Below, one piece after another: positions 7,541-12,727 of a stretch of 15,063 nucleotides of DNA. Within the stretch, counting starts at the first letter, position 1. The number at the start of each line of letters is the position of its first letter. The DNA comes from CAZLMW01 sp964560875. Its GTDB lineage: Bacteria; Myxococcota_A; UBA9042. Under the pieces are notes generated by a model, which was given only the letters and a program-made list of their open reading frames with translations, was not told the origin of the DNA and did not search any database. Where the stretch lies: positions 1 through 15,063 of the forward strand of contig CAZLMW010000164.1 of the NCBI GenBank assembly GCA_964560875.1, in the 5' to 3' direction. The translations under genes and the position numbers were made by a program.

Positions 7541-8383
7541 GTGAAGCAAAAGGGACCCACGAACGAGCAACGACAGCGGCGCGCACCTGCGACCCGCGGC
7601 GGCGAAGTTCGTGGTGGTCGCGACGTCGCGCGTCCGTCCGCTGATCGGTCGATGGTTGGGCGGCGCTACGAGACCGGCGCGGCCATGCGTTCACCCGACG
7701 GTGGCCAGGCGGGTCAAGCGTCGACCGGGCCGGCAAGTGAGTTCGAGCAAGTCGCTGGCGCGCTCCACGAAAAGCACGGTGAACAACTCGCGGTCGGCTC
7801 GGAGAAAGCGGGGGTTCCCGCCGAGGCCACCGCCGCCGTCGTCCTGACCGAGTCATCCCAGCTGCGTGGCGTCAGCGAAGATCGCATGGCCGTCCGCTTC
7901 GAGCCGTACGAGTTTTTCCGCCAGACCGGCCGCTGGCTCGTCGCGACGCACCGCGACCAGGACGCCGAGTACCAGGTGCTTGCCGAGGCCCGCCAGATCG
8001 ATCCCGCCGCCGCGCACGCAGCGACTCGGATGGGGCTCGCCCAGGTGTCGGGCGCCGAGGCGGACACCGCCGGATACGACAACGCCACCGCCATGTTCGC
8101 CGGCATGAACCAGGGCGAAAGCGCTCAAATCGACGGCTTCCTGCAGGTCGTGAGCCAACACGCCGAGCTGCAAGAAGCCATGAACGCGTCCGACTGGACA
8201 GCTGTCGCCGAGCTGCGCGCGGGACCGGGATACGGCGCCCTCGGGTATGACGACGCCCTCGCCGCCCACTCCAGCGCCTACAAAGCCATCAGCCGCGGTT
8301 ATGGCGGCGGTGACGACGGCGACGATGACAAGCCGAAGAAGCCGCGCAAATCGACCAAGACACGCAAGACTTCCAAGAAATAG
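7541..8383 (+). CDS. N-acetylmuramidase-like protein (PF11860/DUF3380 type) with disordered flanks
   Basis: Residues about 68-250 follow the pattern of phage-type N-acetylmuramidases, which cut the glycan strand of peptidoglycan. VVLTESSQ at 100-107 supplies the candidate catalytic Glu104. It is followed by RFEPYEFFR at 119-127, AATRMGLAQVSG at 160-171, GESAQIDGF at 192-200, SDW at 217-219 and AGPGYGALGYDDAL at 227-240. It is divergent: the usual SWG-x-x-Q is RMGLAQ and the usual YNGP is RAGP, so activity is uncertain. Residues 1-65 are low-complexity and Arg/Gly/Ser-rich. Residues 253-280 run from Gly/Asp repeats into a Lys/Arg-rich tail (PKKPRKSTKTRKTSKK). No signal peptide or membrane helix is visible, so export would need another route. 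It starts with GTG, stands alone, and diverges from the histidine kinase. The family assignment is from pattern memory and should be checked by profile search. Confidence 0.72.
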   Translation: MKQKGPTNEQRQRRAPATRGGEVRGGRDVARPSADRSMVGRRYETGAAMRSPDGGQAGQASTGPASEFEQVAGALHEKHGEQLAVGSEKAGVPAEATAAVVLTESSQLRGVSEDRMAVRFEPYEFFRQTGRWLVATHRDQDAEYQVLAEARQIDPAAAHAATRMGLAQVSGAEADTAGYDNATAMFAGMNQGESAQIDGFLQVVSQHAELQEAMNASDWTAVAELRAGPGYGALGYDDALAAHSSAYKAISRGYGGGDDGDDDKPKKPRKSTKTRKTSKK

Positions 8384-8404
8384 CCGCGGGCACGGCGCAG
8401 CATC

Positions 8405-8428
8405 GGGCAATCGCGCGGCGGATCGCCC
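8405..8428 (-). terminator. Possible terminator hairpin between convergent genes
   Basis: GGGCAATC and GATCGCCC form an 8-bp stem around an 8-base loop in the 53-nt gap between the converging muramidase-like and exchanger genes. In minus-strand RNA the single mismatch becomes a G-U pair, and the hairpin begins nine bases after the exchanger stop. No T-run follows, so intrinsic termination is doubtful. Confidence 0.25.
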
Positions 8429-8436
8429 ACCTGGCG

Positions 8437-9531
8437 TCACATCACGCGCCACAGCTGCACGGCCATGAAGCCCGAGAACGCGACGAGCATCAGGCTCCCG
8501 TCGATGCGCTTGACCACGCCGCGCCACCAGAGCAGCGGCCATAGCCCCAGCGTCATCGCCAACATGAACGGATAGTCGAAGTGCATCAGCTCCTGTGGGA
8601 CGGGTAGGTCGGTTACGGACGCCGTGAGTCCGACGATGCACAGCACGTTGAAGATGTTGCTGCCCACGACACCGCCGATCGCGAGATCAGCCTGGTTGCG
8701 TCGCGCCGCAATGAACGACGTAACGGCTTCGGGTGCCGAGGTTCCCGCCGCGACGATGGTGAGGCCGATGACGGCGTCCGAGATGCCCATGGTCCGCGCG
8801 ATTCCGACGGCGCCGGTAACGAGCACGTCTGCGCTGGCGGGAACCAGCGCGAGTCCACCGAACAGAGCGGCGATCAGCATGCCTTTGGACGCGCCGTTTC
8901 GGCTCAAGCGCGCTACGGCCGCGTGCACGACCACGGCGCCGATCATCAAACTTGCCTGCAAGGGGCTGATCGCGCCGACGAGCGTGGGGTAGGCGATGGC
9001 GGCAATGGCGATCCCGCAAAGCGCCAACTCGATCGGCGATCCAGCCGCTTCGTCCTCGTCGTCCGATTCGACGGGGTTCTTGGTCGCCAGCGCCGCGCGA
9101 ACCGTCCAGCCGATGTAGGTGACGAGCCCGATGAACAGAATCAGTCCGTCCATGCGCGAGATGGTTCCGTCCAGGCTCATGGCCGCGAGGACAAACGACG
9201 CGAGAACGAGCACGGGGACGTCGAAGCGAACGATCTGGGTCTGCACAACGAGCGGCGCGACGAGTCCGGCGCTGCCGAGCACCAGCAAGACGTTGAAGAT
9301 GTTGCTGCCGACGACGTTACCGAGCGCGATCGGCGCGGCCCCCTGGAACGCGGAAGCCATACTGACGGCGAGCTCGGGCGCGGAGGTCCCGAACGCGACG
9401 ACGGTCAGGCCGACCACCAGCGGCGAAATCCCCATCATCTTCGCGAGACCGCCGGCACCGCGGACCAGCCCATCGCCGCCGACCACGAGGGCGAGCAGGC
9501 CACCGAAAAACGCGAGGATGTCAGCGGTCAT
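8437..9531 (-). CDS. Na+/Ca2+ exchanger-family (YrbG-type) membrane antiporter
   Basis: CaCA-superfamily inner-membrane cation antiporter, expected to exchange Ca2+ for Na+ or H+. The 364 residues form about ten membrane helices in two inverted halves. Each half carries the family alpha-repeat: GLTVVAFGTSAPE at 41-53 with GNVVGSN at 71-77, and GLTIVAAGTSAPE at 256-268 with GGVVGSN at 286-292. Glu53 and Glu268 are the ion-binding acidic residues of the family. The halves are joined by a short acidic cytoplasmic loop (ESDDEDE, 155-161) and lack the large regulatory loop of eukaryotic NCX. It lies 45 nt downstream of lepA on the same strand and may be co-transcribed. The ATG at 9529-9531 has no clear Shine-Dalgarno site, but later starts would remove the first helix. 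The transported cation cannot be read from sequence. Confidence 0.93.
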   Translation of the reverse strand: MTADILAFFGGLLALVVGGDGLVRGAGGLAKMMGISPLVVGLTVVAFGTSAPELAVSMASAFQGAAPIALGNVVGSNIFNVLLVLGSAGLVAPLVVQTQIVRFDVPVLVLASFVLAAMSLDGTISRMDGLILFIGLVTYIGWTVRAALATKNPVESDDEDEAAGSPIELALCGIAIAAIAYPTLVGAISPLQASLMIGAVVVHAAVARLSRNGASKGMLIAALFGGLALVPASADVLVTGAVGIARTMGISDAVIGLTIVAAGTSAPEAVTSFIAARRNQADLAIGGVVGSNIFNVLCIVGLTASVTDLPVPQELMHFDYPFMLAMTLGLWPLLWWRGVVKRIDGSLMLVAFSGFMAVQLWRVM

Positions 9532-9576
9532 CGCAGCAGGGGTCCCGGTCCACTTTGCGCGTCACAACCAGGGGCA

Positions 9577-11379
9577 TCAGTTGTCGGTCGAAAGGACCGC
9601 GAGGAAGGCGCTCTGCGGGATGTCCACCGAACCGACCTGCTTCATGCGTTTTTTGCCCTTCTTCTGGCGCTCGAGGAGCTTGCGCTTGCGGCTGATATCA
9701 CCACCGTAACACTTCGCCGTCACATCTTTGCGCAGGGCACGCACCGTTTCGCGGGCGATCACCTTGTTGCCGATGGCCGCCTGGATGGGGACTTCGAACT
9801 GTTGGCGGGGAATCAGCTTCTGCAGCTTCGCGACCAGGGTTTTGCCGCGCTCGTACGCGCTGGACTTGTGCACGATGAGGCTGAGCGCATCGACCGGCTC
9901 GCGGTGGACCAACACGTCGAGCTTCACCAGGTTGTCGGGCCGGAACGCGACGAACTCGTAGTCGAGGCTGCCGTACCCGCGGGTCACCGTTTTCAGGCGA
10001 TCGAAGAAGTCGTAGATGATCTCGGCGAGCGGCATGTCGTACTCGATCACGACGCGCTGATCTGAGATGTAGCGCATGTCGCGCTGTTGTCCGCGCCGCT
10101 CGTTGCACAGGCGCACGACGGGGCCGATGTACTCGGCGGGCACGTGAACGGTGGCCTTGATGATCGGCTCGGTGATGCTGTCGACCTCGTTGGTCGGCGG
10201 CATGTCGCCCGGATTGCTGATGTCGATGGTCGAGCCGTCCAGCTTGTGAACGCGGTAGACGACGCTTGGAGCCGTCTTGACGAGATCGAGGTCGTATTCG
10301 CGTTCGAGCCGCTCCTGGATGACTTCCATATGCAGCAAGCCGAGGAAGCCGCATCGAAAACCGAAACCGAGTGCCCCTGATGTCTCCGGCTCCCACGAGA
10401 AGGACGAGTCGTTGAGCGCCAGCTTCTCCATCGCGTCGCGCAGCACCGAGTAATCGGCGTTGTCGGTCGGAAAGATGCCGCAGAAGACCATCTGCTGGAC
10501 TTCCTTGAAGCCGGGCAGGGGCGTTGAAGCGGGTCGTTTCGCGTGGGTGACCGTGTCGCCGATCTTGACGTACTGGACGTTCTTGACGCCGCAAATAAGC
10601 ACGCCGACTTCGCCGACCGAGAGGGACTCGATGGCCCGCGGTTCGGGCGTTCGCACCTGGAGTCCGAGCACTTCGTAGTCGCGCCCGGTGGCCATGAACC
10701 GAATCTTGTCGCCCTTGGTCAGCGTCCCGTGCATCACGCGCAGCTGCATCAGAACGCCGCGATAGGGATCGTAGTGCGAATCGAAAATCATCGCCTGAAG
10801 GGGCGCCTCTGCGTCGCCCTCTGGGGGCGGAATTCGGTCGACAATCGCCTCAAGGACCTCGCGAATCCCGATGCCGTTCTTGGCCGAAGTCATCACCGCG
10901 CCAGATGCGTCGAGGCCGATCCCGTCCTCGATTTCGGCGACGACTTCATCGATTCGGGCGGCGTCGAGGTCGATCTTGTTGAGGACCGGAATCAGCTCGA
11001 GCTCGCCGTCGATCGCCAGGTAGACATTCGCCAGCGTTTGCGCCTCCACGCCCTGCGCCGCATCGACGACGAGCAGCGCGCCCTCGCACGCCGCCAGCGA
11101 GCGGGAGACCTCGTATCCGAAATCGACGTGACCGGGGGTGTCGATCAGGTGGAGCGTGTAGGTCTCGCCATCATCGGCGCGGTAATCGAGGCGGACCGCC
11201 TGCGACTTGATGGTGATCCCGCGCTCGCGCTCCAGGTCCATCGAATCGAGGAACTGCGCCTGCATACGCCGCTCTTCGACCGCATTCGTGAGCTCGAGAA
11301 TACGATCGGCCAACGTCGACTTACCGTGGTCGATGTGCGCGATGATCGAGAAGTTGCGGATGCGATTGGGCTCAGCCAT
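9577..11379 (-). CDS. lepA: Elongation factor 4 (LepA) GTPase
   Basis: Ribosome-associated translational GTPase implicated in back-translocation and 30S biogenesis. The 600-residue product matches the usual length of about 599. G motifs: AHIDHGKST at 14-22, RGITIKSQ at 53-60, DTPGHVDF at 80-87, NKID at 134-137 and SAKNG at 165-169. The LepA-specific C-terminus includes CYGGDISRKRKLLERQKKGKKRMK close to the end. The minus-strand frame stays open upstream through the repeat array and N gap, but the ATG at 11377-11379 is the start because MAEPNRIRNFSIIAHIDHGK aligns with known LepA N-termini. No strong Shine-Dalgarno site or promoter hexamers were seen in the 50 nt between this ATG and the repeats, so its promoter may lie within or beyond the repeat array. 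Confidence 0.97.
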   Translation of the reverse strand: MAEPNRIRNFSIIAHIDHGKSTLADRILELTNAVEERRMQAQFLDSMDLERERGITIKSQAVRLDYRADDGETYTLHLIDTPGHVDFGYEVSRSLAACEGALLVVDAAQGVEAQTLANVYLAIDGELELIPVLNKIDLDAARIDEVVAEIEDGIGLDASGAVMTSAKNGIGIREVLEAIVDRIPPPEGDAEAPLQAMIFDSHYDPYRGVLMQLRVMHGTLTKGDKIRFMATGRDYEVLGLQVRTPEPRAIESLSVGEVGVLICGVKNVQYVKIGDTVTHAKRPASTPLPGFKEVQQMVFCGIFPTDNADYSVLRDAMEKLALNDSSFSWEPETSGALGFGFRCGFLGLLHMEVIQERLEREYDLDLVKTAPSVVYRVHKLDGSTIDISNPGDMPPTNEVDSITEPIIKATVHVPAEYIGPVVRLCNERRGQQRDMRYISDQRVVIEYDMPLAEIIYDFFDRLKTVTRGYGSLDYEFVAFRPDNLVKLDVLVHREPVDALSLIVHKSSAYERGKTLVAKLQKLIPRQQFEVPIQAAIGNKVIARETVRALRKDVTAKCYGGDISRKRKLLERQKKGKKRMKQVGSVDIPQSAFLAVLSTDN

Positions 11380-11484
11380 GGGTCGCGGAGTGTGCCGGCG
11401 CCTCTCGAAAACGCAATCACAAGACCGCGGGCCGGGGACAAAACGCAAACGGGGACCCCGGCAAGTCGCCGTCGCATCGCACGG

Positions 11485-11584
11485 NNNNNNNNNNNNNNNN
11501 NNNNNNNNNNNNNNNNNNNNNNNNNNNNNNNNNNNNNNNNNNNNNNNNNNNNNNNNNNNNNNNNNNNNNNNNNNNNNNNNNNNN
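11485..11584. other. Assembly gap of 100 Ns inside the tandem repeats
   Basis: Exactly 100 Ns, the usual placeholder for a gap of unknown length, interrupt the 99-bp repeat array. The gap probably arose because short reads could not span the repeats, so the true number of units is unknown. Confidence 0.98.
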
Positions 11585-11622
11585 CCGGCAAGTCGCCGTC
11601 GCATCGCACGGCAGGACGCGCA

Positions 11623-11638
11623 GCACCGCTTGCGGTGC
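11623..11638. repeat. Perfect hairpin within the first complete 99-bp unit
   Basis: A 7-bp perfect inverted repeat around a TT loop, followed by GTAG on the plus strand. The same hairpin recurs exactly 99 bp later, followed by GAAG. REP-type extragenic elements mobilised by RAYT transposases also combine a hairpin with a GTAG tetranucleotide, usually on the other side. No such transposase is in this window. Confidence 0.7.
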
Positions 11639-11721
11639 GTAGAACGCAACACCTCGGCCGGGGACAAAACGCAAACGGGGACCCCGGCAAGTCGCCGTCG
11701 CATCGCACGGCAGGACGCGCA

Positions 11722-11737
11722 GCACCGCTTGCGGTGC
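11722..11737. repeat. Perfect hairpin within the second complete 99-bp unit
   Basis: Second copy of the GCACCGC-TT-GCGGTGC hairpin, unchanged although the six substitutions between units all fall after it. Conservation of the stem while the flank drifts is compatible with selection on structure, but two copies are too few to show it. Confidence 0.7.
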
Positions 11738-11761
11738 GAAGAACGGAACAACTCGTCCGGG

Positions 11762-11803
11762 GCAAAAACGCAAACGGGGACCCCGGACGCACCGGGATCC
11801 CCG
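11762..11803 (-). terminator. Intrinsic terminator of the MC1 gene
   Basis: Read on the minus strand, 18 bases after the MC1 stop, CGGGGATCCCGG and CCGGGGTCCCCG form a 12-bp GC-rich stem (one U-G wobble) around a 5-base loop. They are followed at once by the T-rich tail TTTGCGTTTTTG. Only the minus-strand direction has a proper T-rich tail. The second arm plus tail closely matches a piece of each 99-bp repeat unit downstream. Confidence 0.8.
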
Positions 11804-11821
11804 TAAGCGTTCTTTGAAGAG

Positions 11822-12091
11822 CTAGATGTGCTCGACGCCGAGCTTCTTCACCTTGGCTTTCCAGACACGGTCGGGCAGCCACGCGGGGCGCTTGGCGGGA
11901 GCGTCGACCTGCTCACGCCAGCCTTTGAAGACATGGACGCGCTTGGTTCCGCGCTCGCGGAGGCGAATCTCGGTGTGGCCGCGGCTGGCTGCCTTGAGGG
12001 CGGCGCCGCGGGGCTGAGCGTTGCTGAAAACGACGTCAGTGTCGTTGTTGCCTTCGAGGAGAACGAAGTTCTTCTTGGGACGGCTGGCCAT
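11822..12091 (-). CDS. Archaeal-type chromosomal protein MC1 homolog (DNA-bending nucleoid protein)
   Basis: MC1 is a small monomeric protein known mainly from Methanosarcina and haloarchaea, which binds and sharply bends DNA. The 89-residue product follows it end to end: KNFVL at 7-11, VF at 21-22, QPRGAALKAASRG at 26-38, IRLRERGTKRVHVFKGW at 42-58, DAPAKRPAWLPD at 63-74 and a basic C-terminus with KVKK at 80-83. In Methanosarcina MC1 the comparable blocks, recalled from memory, are RNFVLRD, QPRQAALKAANRG, IRLRERGTKKVHVFKAW and DAPKNRPAWMP. The DNA-contacting Trp is kept (Trp71), Met after it is Leu, and a short insert before IRLRERG is missing, as in haloarchaeal forms. The ATG at 12089-12091 has AGGAG six bases upstream. 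It is monocistronic, with its own terminator, and diverges from the transglycosylase gene. DNA binding is inferred; the family match is strong. Confidence 0.9.
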   Translation of the reverse strand: MASRPKKNFVLLEGNNDTDVVFSNAQPRGAALKAASRGHTEIRLRERGTKRVHVFKGWREQVDAPAKRPAWLPDRVWKAKVKKLGVEHI

Positions 12092-12097
12092 TTCTGA

Positions 12098-12102
12098 CTC
12101 CT
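12098..12102 (-). promoter_or_regulatory. Shine-Dalgarno site for the MC1 gene
   Basis: AGGAG on the minus strand, six bases before the ATG at 12089-12091. It shows that the archaeal-type gene carries a standard bacterial translation signal. The palindrome ACACGTGT (12105-12112) lies immediately upstream. Confidence 0.8.
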
Positions 12103-12202
12103 ATACACGTGTTGCAAATGGTTGAGCGCGCGAGGCCCGAGCTACCTCGTGAAGCGTCGACCCATGACAACCGACAAAGTCGATCAGACACAGGTCAACA
12201 CC

Positions 12203-12225
12203 GCCCGGGGCATAGTTGCCCGGGC
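12203..12225. repeat. Inverted repeat in the MC1 upstream region
   Basis: GCCCGGGGCA and TGCCCGGGC surround a TAGT centre, forming a near-perfect inverted repeat with one extra G. It lies 112-134 bases before the MC1 start and could be an operator or a leader hairpin. No T-run follows on either strand, so it is not a terminator. Confidence 0.55.
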
Positions 12226-12227
12226 CT

Positions 12228-12246
12228 GAAACCGCGCGCCGGTTTC
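12228..12246. repeat. Second inverted repeat in the MC1 upstream region
   Basis: GAAACCG and CGGTTTC form a perfect 7-bp stem around CGCGC, two bases from the previous inverted repeat. The pair suggests a structured leader or a double operator for MC1; neither can be proved from sequence. Confidence 0.55.
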
Positions 12247-12260
12247 GGGTGATGGATGCC

Positions 12261-12400
12261 CGATGTATCGAATACGAAAATGCCGGTTGCAAGCCCTTTT
12301 GCACGAAAAAAACGCCCCTGATGAAAAAAAGTACGAACGTCGCCACGAGACATGAAAAGGCTTGCAGTCATGCGTTTAGTCGTATGTTACCGAAATTACT
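12261..12400. other. AT-rich stretch with several A-tracts
   Basis: By hand count 78 of 140 bases are A or T (56%), well above the rest of the window. It contains two runs of seven A (12306-12312 and 12324-12330), AAAA at 12277 and 12355 and TTTT at 12297. Such DNA is often intrinsically curved and commonly marks promoter regions. It probably holds the promoters for the two divergent genes. Confidence 0.5.
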
Positions 12401-12427
12401 TGGCATTCCCTGCAAACCGGGAACAAT
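12400..12427 (+). promoter_or_regulatory. Weak candidate promoter toward the transglycosylase gene
   Basis: TTGGCA (five of six to the sigma-70 -35 consensus) and AACAAT (four of six to -10) are 16 bases apart, at the edge of the AT-rich stretch. It would leave a leader of nearly 300 nt before the GTG start, so the assignment is weak. Confidence 0.2.
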
Positions 12428-12716
12428 CGCTGGCATATTGGCTACTTGGGCGAACGTCGTACGCGTTTTCGAATCGTTGATCACGGCGACGCGTATCGAC
12501 CCTATGACCGCGACCGTCCAGATCCGAATTCGCCCGCATATCGATGGAGTTCCGGCGCTGACTTCCGACGCAGATGGGCTCGGGCTGCAACGGCCACCGC
12601 ACAAACCGCGTTCTTCTGGAGGGGATCGATCGCGATGGTATCTTGCTCGCGGGCACCAGGAGTGCGGGCGGTTTGCGCAGGAAGCTCGCCGCCGGTCGCT
12701 TCGCCGCACTACCAGC

Positions 12717-12722
12717 AGGGGG
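12717..12722 (+). promoter_or_regulatory. Ribosome binding site supporting the GTG start of the transglycosylase
   Basis: AGGGGG lies five bases before the GTG at 12728. It favours that start over the open-frame ATGs at 12446 and 12635, which would put about 94 or 31 extra residues before the signal peptide. Confidence 0.5.
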
Positions 12723-12727
12723 TTACC

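Larger units (their letters stand above)
11430..11782. repeat. Tandem array of 99-bp units upstream of lepA
   Basis: Units begin CCGGCAAGTCGCC at 11458 (cut by the N gap), 11585 and 11684. The last two are each exactly 99 bp and would be followed by another unit boundary at 11783, where the sequence diverges. A partial unit end precedes the first, from 11430. The 55 bases at 11430-11484 are identical to 11656-11710, and the two complete units differ at six positions, all in the right half. Each unit holds a hairpin (GCACCGC-TT-GCGGTGC) and a GGGGAC...CGCAAACGGGGACC segment. There are no intervening spacers, so it is not a CRISPR array. Copy number is unknown because of the gap. Confidence 0.93.
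12092..12727. other. 636-bp divergent intergenic region between MC1 and the transglycosylase
   Basis: No convincing gene was found. Short open frames on both strands encode unrecognised, compositionally odd peptides without good start signals. The region holds the MC1 leader with two inverted repeats (12203-12246), an A-tract stretch (12261-12400) and weak promoter-like sequence near 12400. From about 12446 the frame of the downstream gene is already open, but this part looks non-coding. An alternative in-frame ATG at 12635 has a distant GGAGGGG upstream. Confidence 0.6.

Noticed and set aside
9577..11751. A LepA protein of over 700 residues starting in the repeat array
   Set aside because: The extra N-terminus is repeat translation plus unknown bases; conserved LepA sequence begins at the ATG at 11377-11379 and gives the normal 600 residues.
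11430..11803. CRISPR array
   Set aside because: The units are contiguous 99-bp near-identical repeats without variable spacers, and no cas genes are present.
10543..11817. Plus-strand open frame running from lepA through the N gap
   Set aside because: Antisense to LepA, then crosses unknown bases and tandem repeats; no coding evidence.
12101..12346. An 81-codon minus-strand open frame upstream of MC1
   Set aside because: The hydrophobic start is made by the T-runs opposite the A-tracts; no ribosome site and it covers the MC1 leader and Shine-Dalgarno region.
12400..12416. Sigma-54 promoter (TTGGCA...TGCAA)
   Set aside because: The GG and GC elements are 8 bases apart rather than the required 10.
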